Shown here: positions 28,701-37,205 of the stretch, in pieces
Position numbering within the stretch: position 1 is the first letter of the stretch
Layout: every line of letters begins with the position of its first letter
Assembly (NCBI RefSeq): GCF_903819215.1
Contig: NZ_CAIJCT010000025.1
Strand: one strand, 5' to 3'
Length of the DNA: 64,000 nt
From: Aedoeadaptatus coxii
GTDB lineage: Bacteria > Bacillota > Clostridia > Tissierellales > Peptoniphilaceae
Position numbers and translations under genes: made by a program
Notes under the pieces: model-generated
Seen by the model: the letters and a program-made list of their open reading frames with translations, nothing else
What the model was told of the DNA's origin: nothing
Databases searched by the model: none

Positions 28701-31700
28701 GTGACGAAGGCGTACTTTAACGATGACAAGAGCACCTACACCGTCGAATCCATCGACGAAAAGGGCTCCGGCATTTTATCCGTGCTATTGAAAAAAGGCA
28801 AAGACACCATCGAGCCCAAGGTAGAAAACGGGAAATACGTCTTTGATGTGAAGGGTTTAAATCTCGCTGATTACGACGTTGAAATCAACGACCAAGCCCG
28901 CAACGATTTGCGCTATCCTTTGGCGAGCGGTGAACGCACCGGCAACGAACGGGGCGTGCGCATTAAGGCATTGGCCGGCAATGATCCCGTACCTGCAGAA
29001 GCCTTTACCTGGACGGTACAAAGTCCCGACGGTAAAATCGAAGACCCCAACAATCTTTCACCCGGTAAACACCTGCTTGTGGTCAACGTGAAAGACGGAA
29101 ACTACAAATTAATCGGCGAGAAAACCCGGGAATTTGAAATTGGACAAGACGATCTTGTTAAAGAGTTGGAAGTACGCTTCGAATCCGTGGATACGGCAGA
29201 TGTTCACATTAGCTTGAACAATCCCGACAATGTTAACGTGTCCCTCGTGGTAAAAAATAAAGACGTGGAAGGCCAAGAATATGTCCCGACCATTGTCAAT
29301 CCCGGTCTTCAAACCATTAAGTTGCCCTTAGGTAACTACACGATCGACGTAAGCGGTATTCAAAACGGATATTACGCCATGGTCGACGGCGGCGAAGATT
29401 TTTCCGTCGACAGTCAAAAACTGTTGACGAAGACCGTTAAAGTTCGCGGAATCGAAAGTAAAGAACTGAACGTTCGCTTAAACCGAAACGGCTATGACGG
29501 CGCCCTTCGCCTAAAATTAATCGGCAAAGATGTGTATCGAACGGAGCAAAACATAGAATTTGCACCGGGACAAACTGAAAAGAAAGTTCGCCTTAACTTC
29601 ATTCCCTCCACAGTGGAACTCCAAGATATGGAAGACGGCTATTACGGGCTAGGGAAGCGATCCAAAACATGGGCCGCTAACACGAACGCCAGCGCTTGGA
29701 GCGTAAGTCTTACCCCATTGGAAGAGAGAGATCCCAACTATGTCGACAAGAGTAAACTTCGCGCATTAGTCGCCAAGGCGCGGGAAGCCTTGGCTCATAA
29801 ATCGGAATACGCTATGGAAACGAAGGACGATCAACGTCACTGGCAATACATCGACCTTTACCTGCCCATGGCGGAGCAAACCATAGCCAACGACAAGGCA
29901 AGCCAAGACGAAGTGGACAAAGTTTACAACAACTTAAACGAAGGTCTCAGTAAGATCCGCAAGAAAGGCGAATCTCGCTTCGATCAATCGACGTTAAAGC
30001 GTGCCATTGAACGTGCGGAAGCTTTAAAGGCTGAAGACTACACCGAAGAGACTTGGAAAGAAGTACAAGAAGCTTTAGCAGAAGCGAAAGCCATCCTTCA
30101 AAAACCCGACGGGGAAAAGAATCAGGATATGGTCGATAACACGGCTGACGATCTAAACGAAGCCCTGGATGGATTGAAGCGTAAAGACGGCGCCGCCTTG
30201 GTAGATAAAAAAGTTCTGGAAGAAGCTTTGAAAGCTTATAAAGACGGCCAATACAAGGCAGACGATTATACGCCGGAATCTTACCATCGCGTGGAATTAG
30301 CAGTGGAAGCGGCTGAAGAGATTATGAATCGTCCCTTCCCCTCTCAAGAAGAAGTGAACGGAGCGGCTAGGGAATTAACAGAAGCCATGGCGAAGCTTCA
30401 TTCCATTACGGGCAAGAAAGAGCGTGAAGCTGAGCGAGAAGCGTTAAAACGCGAACTCTTAGCGGCTCGCGAGTTAAAAGAAAGTGATTATACGCCGGCT
30501 AGCTGGCTGCAATTACAAGAGCGCATCGCCTTTGTACAGAGAATTGCCGACGATAATAACTCCAGTTTGGACAGCTTGAAACACGGCCGCAAGACCTTAC
30601 AAGAAGCCATCGATCTTTTGGAAAAACCGTCTCAAGAAGGGGCGGCTAAAACGGAAATGTTCGAACTTCCCTTTAGGGCGCTTCACGAAAGCAAGCCCCA
30701 AGATTCCATGGCTGCCGGCGTATTCCAATCCCCTGCAAAAGTGATCAAGACAACAGACAAAGAGGGCAAGATTCATTACCGCGTCGTCGTCAATTGTAAA
30801 GTGCTTCAAATCGGTGACCTCGAAGGCCATTTAAAAGATATTCTCTTTGCTTCTTCCGATAAGGAAGGCAAAGTGGACGCCATGCCCGTCATCGACAAAG
30901 TAACCGATGCCATGGGCGACTTAACCTCCGTCACCATCGACATGGGCAAAGAGATTCGTCCGGAACATTTCGTAAAAGTAAAATACGTGATCGGTAACGG
31001 ACCGGGCTTTAATGAAGATATTATGCGATTAAGCTATGACATCGCCAATATGAAGAAGGTCGAAGAATCGGGTGAAAAACCGCCGAAGGTAGACGACGGC
31101 CTTGAAAAAGCGAAAATTGCATTGAAAGAGGCCATTGAAAAAGCGGAAGCGAAACTTACTGCCGCCTCCTACACGGCGGAATCGAAAGGTAAGCTTGAAG
31201 CGGCCATTGCCTCGGCAAAAGCGGCATTGGAAGGCGACAATGTTACCGACATGAACCGAGCCATAACTTCTGTTTACGATGCTATGGATCAATTGGTAAA
31301 GGATGTGCCGAAACCGAATCCCGTTCCCGACGTGCCGACGCCGAGACCGGAACCGAAACCTGTTCCGAAACCGGATCCCTGGCCTCGCCAAGAGCCTAGA
31401 CATGAATCCCCCGCTCCTTCTTACCGCCCGAGCTATCAAGCGCCTGAGGTAAAACAGCCCGAGGTGAAGAAAGAAGAGCCGAAAAAGGACGAACCGAAAC
31501 GTACGGAACAAAAACCAAATAACTTTACGGTAAAGGCACCTGAAAAGGCCTACGTGAAAGGTTTCCCAGGCGGAAACTTTAAGCCGAACCAAGGGGTAAC
31601 CCGGGCGGAAGTTTCCACTATCTTGGATCAATTTATTCAAGGAAGCCAAGCTTACAGTTTATCCGGCGATGTTGACGGCAACGCATGGTACGGCAAGAGT

Positions 31701-32075
31701 ATGGCGCGCTTACACGGCCTTTCCATTTTAAACGGCTTTAGCGACGGAAGCCTTCGTCCCCAAAAAACCTTGACCCGCGCCGAATTGGCGACGATCATGG
31801 CCCGCATCTTAAATCTCAAAGCGGACAATGCGCGATTTAATGATGTGGCGCCCGGGGCATGGTACAACGGTTATGTCGGTGCCGTTCAATCGGCAGGTAT
31901 TATCCAAGGCTACCCCGACGGAAGTTTCGGCGGCGAGAAAACCGTAACCCGCGCGGAACTTGTGGTCATTGTAAACCGTGCATTTAAAGTAACGGGAAGA
32001 CCCGGTACGGTACAGTTTAAAGATGTTCCAGCTAATCACTGGGCATATAAGGAAATTCAAAAAGCAGCTAATTAA
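25776..32075 (+). CDS. S-layer subtilisin-family protease with NEAT domain
   Basis: This 2099-aa secreted protein has a signal peptide at about 1-33 and an I9-like propeptide at about 45-150. The S8 catalytic domain (about 160-665) has an intact triad: Asp194 (AVIDSGVD), His260 (SHGMHVSGIVAG) and Ser589 (DGTSMAAPHVAGG), with the oxyanion Asn in AIAAGNNG and a PA-like insertion. Lactocepin-type Fn3 and FlgD-like beta domains follow (FSPNGDG near 855). Then come FIVAR-type helical repeats (about 1320-1620), a NEAT-like domain (about 1624-1762; DSMAAGVF, HYRVVVNCKVL), another FIVAR unit, a Pro-rich linker and three SLH domains (about 1915-2099). The protease-NEAT-SLH combination, 35 bp after the Shr-like gene, suggests hemoglobin digestion coupled to heme capture. 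Substrate is inferred. Confidence 0.88.
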   Translation: MSKQGVSFRRFVIPVVLSFLMLFTGMMSPGFAAAPNGAAKAASFGDKDPSEKITLLVALKERKRERRTGIRSVDAEDLNTEANIRAQVAYSRAARETFYNSLKAAKIRYQVVETYDVAYTGVALEVQRKDIPAIEKMNDVASVEISQQFKAPERPMMPRSAYRPMDTSSNGMVEADKAWKKSYAGKGSVIAVIDSGVDPYHEAMKLSDPNSGRIKNQAEVKKMIDDLDIARGEYFSSKIPFGYNYANKSTSIKEFDPMSHGMHVSGIVAGNSKKIQGVAPEAQIVFMRVFGGGMFGNGTSAEIYTKAIDDAIKLGVDSMNISIGSPAGTEDYVFPNTVLALEKAKQAGILVAIAAGNNGFFGYSPGLKAKPKAENPDIGMLADPSVSPNSLSVASIQNMQVAKKGIQIKNDDRVLSFQPTANGKVTDQWVSLKDCGFGRPNDFKEQGDGNTYALIERGEPGPVSGDPLSFADKINNARDKGYAGVIIYDNEPDMPLIQVEAPGTTIPAAFVNRKDGLYLKDTIARNPQAQIRFNDEYVYSLSEDGGQPSEFSSWGLTPNGNLKPDIAAPGGGILSSLNDNQYGVMDGTSMAAPHVAGGVALVKQRVEKDFPEVHGDKKYDLIKKLLMSTAQPYKYKDSGAYASPRQQGSGLMQVDKAISATAFIEGSHGLTSINLGKSLSGDKVTVPFKIVNMGDKAKTYTYYGVLNTDKVEDGKIVLRPQKISESVRKTVTVEPHQSVELTVELPVTGLDKLQQTMTNGFFLEGFVFCEEQGGVNLSAPFVGFHGSFDKLEVAETSLYDLVKAGKRSYYYDMGKEDDYYGTNIGGEIDKNLIVLGSQAKSTKANPIFDKEKIAFSPNGDGRVDKAIFMATFLRNFGGVEIAINDHQGKQVYYSKNPEDHGVKNFFVDPRMGNMFANNMMTTKPHWQWNGNDLSGKPLPDGKYYMTVKVAAAGKSIGADSQVMEFPITMDRVYPRVTKAYFNDDKSTYTVESIDEKGSGILSVLLKKGKDTIEPKVENGKYVFDVKGLNLADYDVEINDQARNDLRYPLASGERTGNERGVRIKALAGNDPVPAEAFTWTVQSPDGKIEDPNNLSPGKHLLVVNVKDGNYKLIGEKTREFEIGQDDLVKELEVRFESVDTADVHISLNNPDNVNVSLVVKNKDVEGQEYVPTIVNPGLQTIKLPLGNYTIDVSGIQNGYYAMVDGGEDFSVDSQKLLTKTVKVRGIESKELNVRLNRNGYDGALRLKLIGKDVYRTEQNIEFAPGQTEKKVRLNFIPSTVELQDMEDGYYGLGKRSKTWAANTNASAWSVSLTPLEERDPNYVDKSKLRALVAKAREALAHKSEYAMETKDDQRHWQYIDLYLPMAEQTIANDKASQDEVDKVYNNLNEGLSKIRKKGESRFDQSTLKRAIERAEALKAEDYTEETWKEVQEALAEAKAILQKPDGEKNQDMVDNTADDLNEALDGLKRKDGAALVDKKVLEEALKAYKDGQYKADDYTPESYHRVELAVEAAEEIMNRPFPSQEEVNGAARELTEAMAKLHSITGKKEREAEREALKRELLAARELKESDYTPASWLQLQERIAFVQRIADDNNSSLDSLKHGRKTLQEAIDLLEKPSQEGAAKTEMFELPFRALHESKPQDSMAAGVFQSPAKVIKTTDKEGKIHYRVVVNCKVLQIGDLEGHLKDILFASSDKEGKVDAMPVIDKVTDAMGDLTSVTIDMGKEIRPEHFVKVKYVIGNGPGFNEDIMRLSYDIANMKKVEESGEKPPKVDDGLEKAKIALKEAIEKAEAKLTAASYTAESKGKLEAAIASAKAALEGDNVTDMNRAITSVYDAMDQLVKDVPKPNPVPDVPTPRPEPKPVPKPDPWPRQEPRHESPAPSYRPSYQAPEVKQPEVKKEEPKKDEPKRTEQKPNNFTVKAPEKAYVKGFPGGNFKPNQGVTRAEVSTILDQFIQGSQAYSLSGDVDGNAWYGKSMARLHGLSILNGFSDGSLRPQKTLTRAELATIMARILNLKADNARFNDVAPGAWYNGYVGAVQSAGIIQGYPDGSFGGEKTVTRAELVVIVNRAFKVTGRPGTVQFKDVPANHWAYKEIQKAAN

Positions 32076-32076
32076 A

Positions 32077-32115
32077 CATGGAGGAATGCGGCATAGGCTG
32101 CATTCCTTTCCATGG
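32077..32115 (+). terminator. Hairpin after the protease gene
   Basis: CATGGAGGAATGC pairs with GCATTCCTTTCCATG around a short loop, with a two-base bulge. The T-run is poor, so termination may be partial. Confidence 0.5.
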
Positions 32116-32127
32116 TGAAAAAAACAG

Positions 32128-32187
32128 TTGAATGACACGGAATAAAATCTTACAATGAAAAGCGATTATCAGTGATACAGAGTATCA
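32128..32187 (+). promoter_or_regulatory. Promoter with Fur-box-like operator for the heme operon
   Basis: TTGAAT (32128-32133) and TACAAT (32151-32156) are 17 bp apart. Just downstream of the expected start lies TGATACAGAGTATCA (32173-32187), a perfect TGATAC-AGA-GTATCA palindrome. It shares TGATA-N5-TATCA with the operator at 18932-18946, so the two transcription units probably share a regulator. Confidence 0.7.
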
Positions 32188-32212
32188 AATACTTCATTGG
32201 AAGGATGACGTG

Positions 32213-33046
32213 ATGACGGAATTACGATTAACTGAACAACAGCAAAATTACTTGCTTTGCTTTACGGAAGAGCATCCGAGCCGAACGATTAACGATTTAA
32301 GTCAAATTTTTAATTGTTCGCGGCCGAATGCAAAGAAAATGCTCGATCGCATGGTAAAAGCGGGAATTTTGTACAAGCTGAAGAATGATTACTTCGTGAC
32401 GGAAATCGGCGAGGTTATCAAGCGTAAGCTGGAAGATAAAAAAGAATTAATTTCCTTTACGATTCAAGAAATCTTCGGTATCGAAAGTGATCGGGCCAAG
32501 AAGTTTTCGGAAGAATTAATCGGCGATGAAGATAACGCCATCGGTCGTTTTCTATCTAAGAAGACGAAATTGTTTCAATTTTTGCCCGAGCCCTCCCAAA
32601 CCGTTTCGGAGGATTTTCTTCTCCGCATATTGGACCGCGGAACCTATCCTCTATATTTGACGGTTTACCAACAGCGCGTAAAGGAAAAAGAAGCGGCCAT
32701 CGCAAAGTCTATGGCCAACCGCGTGTTCGACCATCGGGCGGAACTGGTCATCGACGATGCGCCTCATGTCGTGTTCAAAACACAGACTTTAAGGAAAGAG
32801 CACAAGGGCTATATTAAGCAAGGTTTGCTCAAGGAATTGATTTATCAGCGAGGAGGCGAAAGCCACTCCATCGCTTTTAAAGATCGGCGTGCGGAAATTC
32901 CCTTAAGCGTATTCGGCGAATGGACCTATTTAGGCGGCGGCATTCTGGCTTCCTACACGTGGTTCCGCTCCCTTGCCGCCATTAATTTCTCAGGTCATCG
33001 CGGCGAGGCAAATTATTTACTCGTATTAAATCTGGCGCAGTGCTAG
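32213..33046 (+). CDS. Winged-helix regulator at the head of the heme operon
   Basis: This protein of about 277 aa starts at ATG 32213 behind GGAAGG; an in-frame GTG at 32210 is possible. Residues 1-70 form a winged helix-turn-helix (LTEQQQNYLLCF, RTINDLSQIFNCSRPNAKKMLDRMVKAGIL) like MarR or DtxR/MntR proteins. The middle part (VIKRKLEDKKELISFTIQEIFG) resembles the dimerisation region of DtxR-family metal regulators. The long C-terminal part is unfamiliar. As first gene of the heme operon and behind a palindrome, it probably autoregulates and may sense iron or heme. I cannot place metal ligands with confidence. Confidence 0.6.
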   Translation: MTELRLTEQQQNYLLCFTEEHPSRTINDLSQIFNCSRPNAKKMLDRMVKAGILYKLKNDYFVTEIGEVIKRKLEDKKELISFTIQEIFGIESDRAKKFSEELIGDEDNAIGRFLSKKTKLFQFLPEPSQTVSEDFLLRILDRGTYPLYLTVYQQRVKEKEAAIAKSMANRVFDHRAELVIDDAPHVVFKTQTLRKEHKGYIKQGLLKELIYQRGGESHSIAFKDRRAEIPLSVFGEWTYLGGGILASYTWFRSLAAINFSGHRGEANYLLVLNLAQC

Positions 33047-33062
33047 TTAAAGGAGAAGATAC

Positions 33063-33440
33063 TTGAAAATAGTGTTTATGATATTGGGCTTTATTTTTAC
33101 GGGAATCGGTCTTATCGGCGTGTACTTGCCGGTGCTTCCCACGACGCCCTTTTTACTATTGGCGGCGGCGTGTTTTGCGCGGGGCTCCGAAAAGTTTCAT
33201 CAATGGCTTACGGAACTCCCTGTGTATCAAAACAATGTGGAGCCCATATTAAACGGAAAGGGCATGACGAAGGAAAAGAAGTATAAAGTGTTGGCCGTTA
33301 TTACGGTTCTATTCGCTATTTGCTTCGCTCTTATTCCCGTAAAACACGCCCGAATGGCCATCCCTTTCGTACTGGCTTTTCATTACTATATTTTCCTCAA
33401 ACGGATTCCCACTCAGACGAGGGAATCGGCGGGGGAATAA
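33063..33440 (+). CDS. DUF454 (YbaN-family) membrane protein
   Basis: This 125-aa integral membrane protein of the YbaN/DUF454 family shows the hallmark LGFIFTGIGLIGVYLPVLPTTPFLLLAAACFARGS, with about three or four transmembrane segments, and ends in a basic tail. It starts at TTG behind AAAGGAG, 17 bp after the regulator. The biochemical role is unknown; family members turn up beside heme and iron uptake genes, which fits here. Confidence 0.8.
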   Translation: MKIVFMILGFIFTGIGLIGVYLPVLPTTPFLLLAAACFARGSEKFHQWLTELPVYQNNVEPILNGKGMTKEKKYKVLAVITVLFAICFALIPVKHARMAIPFVLAFHYYIFLKRIPTQTRESAGE

Positions 33441-33461
33441 GGTAAACCCAAAGGAGGGGAC

Positions 33462-35342
33462 ATGAAACGTTATGTTAATTTCATAGGGCTCATTGTCCTC
33501 GCCTTATTACTTATGCCCGGCGTGGCAATGGCGAGCCGGGGAACGGCGAGGGTCAGTTTGCTGAAAAAAACGAGCGACGAACCCAGTATGGCAAAAAGCG
33601 CCTTAAAGCCGGAGGCGAATTGGGTCATCGACGGCGATGAACATCGCATTGTTTTGGAATTTATGCCCCTTGAATTTATGGGAACTCGCGGATTCTTAGG
33701 TGAGGTTTCCATGGACGGCAAGAAGGGCAAGGTTCTAAGTTCTTACAAAGAGTACGACAGTTACAATCACCCGAAAACGGGGAAGGACAAAAAATTACGA
33801 GGCAAGCTTTATCCGAAGACGGTGGAGTTTGTCGTGGATCCCAACAAATCTATTTATAATTTAACGTTTTACGTGCCGGTCATGGGGGAAATGGGCTTTG
33901 GCGAGCAGGAAGCGCGGCTGAAAGTTCAATGGCCCGATGGAACGGGCACGGCGGAGAAAAAGGAAAGTGCGGAGAAAAAAGAACTTCCCCAAAATACGTC
34001 TTCGCCGCTGAATTTAGAGGACGGACTTTACAGCCTTCCCGTATCCCTGTGGCACGAAAGTGAAGATAAGCCTTCTATGGGCAACGGCGCCTTAGATGAA
34101 AAGGCGGAGATCCTCGTAAAAGACGGAAGGGCCACCCTTTATCTGGGAACAAAAGCCCTAAAGGTTTCCAATATTCAGGCGTCCTTGTGTCGCGTGTTTT
34201 ATGAAACGGACGATGGGCTTCGGGCGGCAAAACCTTTGGCTTATGATTTAAAAGTTGACGGCGAATCTTTGCCGCGGCCGAGTATTTTCGCCTTACCCTT
34301 AGAGAAAAAAGCGAATTGGATGAAGGTAAAAGTCGATCCGAAAGTGGCGCCTATGGGCGACGAGCCTTTAAATGCCCGCTTGAAAATGGATTTTTCCAAA
34401 CTTCAAAAAATGGAGATGAATCAATCCGAGCTCCTTCAACGAGGGGAACGGGGCGGAAAAAAACCTTCTTTTAAAGACGCTCACTCCTATGTGGATAAAG
34501 GCGTGGAACTGAGTGTGCCCGCCGAGGGTTTCGGCGAAGACTTTGAATTTTACGCCAATGCCCTTATGGGAAATGACTTGCAAAATAAGCTGCAACAGTT
34601 AAAGCTTCCCGTGGGAACGAAAGGGTATCGTCTGGAAGCGCGAGCGCCCATCGAAACCATTCCCAAAGATTTCACGGGAAAAGTTCAGTCTCTCGGAAAA
34701 AGCCTTGCGCCGCAAAAAACGGTGCGAATAGCCTTTCCCTTTAAGGGAACCTCGGCGGAGGTTTTTAACGAGAAGGGGCAAAAAATTCCGGCGACGATTA
34801 AAAGCGGAAAGCTTTTTATCGAAACGAAACAATTAGGTACTTTTTTCATTAAGACGGGAGGGTCCATTCCAAAGGCGAAAGGGGGCTTTACGATAAAGCC
34901 TCCTGCAAAGGTAAAGACCGTCAAGCCGGCGCAGGCGCAAGCTGTTAAGCCGGTGCAAAGGGTGAAACCGGCGCAGGCGCAAAGTATCACGACGCAACCT
35001 GCGCAAAGTGTATCGCCTGCTCCCGCGAGTGCGGCGGAATCTGCCGCTCCTTCGGAAAATGTAGATTCTGCGGAATCATCTCCTGACGATGAATGGGATG
35101 GAAATGATTCTCCGCCGGAAGAAAACCCGGAAAGTGATCCCGTGGATGCCGGAAACGACACCGCCGCCCCATCTGTAGAAAAAGACCTGTTACAAGAGAA
35201 AGAGAGGCCGGGTCTGATTATTTTATTTTTCATTTTAATCCTTGCCGCTCTCGGCGGGGGCGTGTACCTCACGCAAAAATATTACCGTATGTATATGGAC
35301 GAATTGATGTATGAAGCGGACAGAGAAAGGGAGGAACGATGA
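33462..35342 (+). CDS. Membrane-anchored protein with two NEAT-like domains
   Basis: The 626-aa protein has a signal peptide at 1-24. NEAT-like domain 1 (about 25-165) has EPSMAKSAL and YVPVMGEMGFGEQEARLKV. NEAT-like domain 2 (about 183-310) starts LEDGLYSLPVSLWHES, with KPSMGNGAL. A beta-rich part follows to about 470, then an Ala/Pro/Gln-rich and acidic stalk to about 590 and a single C-terminal transmembrane helix (LIILFFILILAALGGG) with a charged tail. No LPXTG sorting signal is present. It would hold heme-binding domains above the membrane and pass heme to the Shp-like protein and transporter. The gene overlaps shp by an ATGA junction. Confidence 0.8.
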   Translation: MKRYVNFIGLIVLALLLMPGVAMASRGTARVSLLKKTSDEPSMAKSALKPEANWVIDGDEHRIVLEFMPLEFMGTRGFLGEVSMDGKKGKVLSSYKEYDSYNHPKTGKDKKLRGKLYPKTVEFVVDPNKSIYNLTFYVPVMGEMGFGEQEARLKVQWPDGTGTAEKKESAEKKELPQNTSSPLNLEDGLYSLPVSLWHESEDKPSMGNGALDEKAEILVKDGRATLYLGTKALKVSNIQASLCRVFYETDDGLRAAKPLAYDLKVDGESLPRPSIFALPLEKKANWMKVKVDPKVAPMGDEPLNARLKMDFSKLQKMEMNQSELLQRGERGGKKPSFKDAHSYVDKGVELSVPAEGFGEDFEFYANALMGNDLQNKLQQLKLPVGTKGYRLEARAPIETIPKDFTGKVQSLGKSLAPQKTVRIAFPFKGTSAEVFNEKGQKIPATIKSGKLFIETKQLGTFFIKTGGSIPKAKGGFTIKPPAKVKTVKPAQAQAVKPVQRVKPAQAQSITTQPAQSVSPAPASAAESAAPSENVDSAESSPDDEWDGNDSPPEENPESDPVDAGNDTAAPSVEKDLLQEKERPGLIILFFILILAALGGGVYLTQKYYRMYMDELMYEADREREER

Positions 35343-36349
35343 AAAAAATTGTCATCCTTTTCATGGCGGCCTTCCTTTTGATGATGCCCGGTCTATGCTT
35401 TGCCAACGGGCCCTATATTGTGGATATGCGGGCATCGTACCGCCATCCGGTCACCGGCGTTATCGAAGACTCCGGTAAAAACGAGGGCATCGGTCAAGGC
35501 ATGGCCGAGGGCGTGCTTCATCCCCAGGCTCTTTACGAAGAAATCGGGGGCAGGCGCTATTTAACGCTGCGCCTTCACATGATGGATAATATTTCAAAAG
35601 TAAGCATTGGCGTGCAACGAAAAGGGGGAAGCGGTTTTAGCGGCGTTAGCTACGAAAACCCCCAAGGCGGCGGCGAGTGGAAAGATTTTCGCATTCAATT
35701 GCCGGCGAAGGATTGTATTATTCGCCTAAGCCTGTTCATCGACGCCATGGGCCGAGACGTTGTTTTTTACGGCGACATGGGCAAGATGACGGCGGGCAAT
35801 ACGGATTTCGTATCCTCCGCCAAATCGGCGCCTGCACAAACAAAAGGGGCCGCACAAAAAGCGTCACCTGCCAAAAGTACTCACAGTCCGAAGCCGAAAG
35901 TCGACAGCGCCGCGCCGGCTCAGGTTGCTTCGACAGCTCCCGGGGCGACGTCTTCGCCTGCATCATCTTCAGGTAATGTATCGTCCGATACGCCAACAGA
36001 TGATCACACCACAGACGGCGTTACCCACGGCGGCGCGTCGGGCCTCGGCGATACGGAAAGCGACATCGGATACGAGCACGGGCTTTTAACGGAAGATTCT
36101 CCCGAAATTCAAGAGATGGAAAAGGGAGAAAAGGGGAAAGACGAGCAAAAGGAAGCGCCCAAGAAAAAGGCGCCCTGGGGACCGGCGACGCGCATTATGT
36201 TTGCGTCCTTTATGGCGGTCATCGTCTTTTTGACCTGCGCATCCTTAACGGCGGGAGCGGTATTCTATTTCTTGGCAAAGAAAAAGCGCATGCTCAACGA
36301 ATTGAGAGAGGAAGATGAGGATGAAGACTTCAGTTTTGAAGATTTTTAG
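35339..36349 (+). CDS. shp: Shp-like cell-surface heme-binding protein
   Basis: The 336-aa protein has a signal peptide (1-22), a heme-binding domain (about 23-160), an Ala/Ser/Pro-rich stalk and a C-terminal transmembrane helix (ATRIMFASFMAVIVFLTCAS). The domain closely follows streptococcal Shp: YRHPVTGVIEDSG, GIGQGMAEGVL and IDAMGRDVVFY. In Shp two methionines are the axial heme ligands; the Met in GQGM and the Met in DAMG are in the matching places. In Streptococcus pyogenes Shp takes heme from Shr and gives it to HtsA, whose homologue is the next gene here. The overlap with it implies coupled translation. Confidence 0.88.
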   Translation: MKKIVILFMAAFLLMMPGLCFANGPYIVDMRASYRHPVTGVIEDSGKNEGIGQGMAEGVLHPQALYEEIGGRRYLTLRLHMMDNISKVSIGVQRKGGSGFSGVSYENPQGGGEWKDFRIQLPAKDCIIRLSLFIDAMGRDVVFYGDMGKMTAGNTDFVSSAKSAPAQTKGAAQKASPAKSTHSPKPKVDSAAPAQVASTAPGATSSPASSSGNVSSDTPTDDHTTDGVTHGGASGLGDTESDIGYEHGLLTEDSPEIQEMEKGEKGKDEQKEAPKKKAPWGPATRIMFASFMAVIVFLTCASLTAGAVFYFLAKKKRMLNELREEDEDEDFSFEDF

Positions 36350-37205
36350 TGTAACATTGCTCTTCCTTTTGCTCACGGGATGTGTGGATCAACAATCGAA
36401 AAAAGCGAAAAGCATCGACGGCGATCACGCGCGGATTATTACCACATCGGCGGCTTGTGCCGATATTATGGACAAGTTGGATTTAGATCTCGTCGCCATT
36501 GCGGATTCCAAATTGGAATCGCCGCCGGCGCGATACGCTAACTTGCCTACCATCGGCATGGCCATGAATCCGGATATGGAAAAAATTTCATCTCTCAATC
36601 CGGATTACGTTCTTTCGCCGGCGAGCCTTATGCCCGATTTACTCCCCAAGTATCGGGCGGCGGGCATTCATTTCGGTTTCGTGAACCTATCCAATGTGCC
36701 GGGGATGTACCGTTCCATTGAAGATTTAGGTCATTTATTCAACCGGGAAAAAGAAGCGGAAGCCCTCGTAAAAGATTACGACGCGTTCATGAAAGATTTT
36801 AAATCGAGAAACAAAGGGCCCGCGCCGAAAGTACTTATTCTAATGGGTCTTCCCGGATCCTATGTCGTGGCCACGGACAAATCCTATGTAGGCAGCCTCG
36901 TCAAACTGGCGGGGGGAGAGAATGTCTACCCCGACGACGATCAGCAATTTTTAACGGTCAACACGGAAGATATGTTGGAAAAAGATCCGGACATTATTCT
37001 GAGAACGGCACACGCCATGCCCGACAAGGTGCATCAAATGTTTCAGGATGAATTTAAAAACAACGACGTCTGGAAACATTTCCGAGCCGTAAAAGAAAAT
37101 AAAGTGTATGACCTTAATACGAAGATATTTGGTATGAGTGCCAATTTTTCCTACAAAGAGGCACTGGGAGATTTAGAAAAGGTGTTCTATGGACAAGGGA
37201 ATTGA
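36315..37205 (+). CDS. Heme ABC transporter substrate-binding lipoprotein (HtsA/IsdE-like)
   Basis: This 296-aa lipoprotein has an LLTGC lipobox (Cys23). The fold is the class III (TroA/BtuF-like) binding protein: RIITTSAACADIMDKLDL at the start and a late NDVWKHFRAVKENKVYDLN. HtsA and IsdE hold heme with one Met and one His; candidates here are Met82 or Met84 (PTIGMAMNPDMEKI) and His233 (LRTAHAMPDKV), the latter close to the known His position. The gene overlaps shp upstream and the permease downstream. It would accept heme from Shp at the outer face of the membrane. Confidence 0.9.
   Translation: MRMKTSVLKIFSVTLLFLLLTGCVDQQSKKAKSIDGDHARIITTSAACADIMDKLDLDLVAIADSKLESPPARYANLPTIGMAMNPDMEKISSLNPDYVLSPASLMPDLLPKYRAAGIHFGFVNLSNVPGMYRSIEDLGHLFNREKEAEALVKDYDAFMKDFKSRNKGPAPKVLILMGLPGSYVVATDKSYVGSLVKLAGGENVYPDDDQQFLTVNTEDMLEKDPDIILRTAHAMPDKVHQMFQDEFKNNDVWKHFRAVKENKVYDLNTKIFGMSANFSYKEALGDLEKVFYGQGN

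Noticed and set aside
33462..35342. Sortase-anchored (LPXTG) NEAT protein
   Set aside because: No LPXTG-type motif before the C-terminal helix; the long charged tail and transmembrane helix fit a membrane anchor instead.
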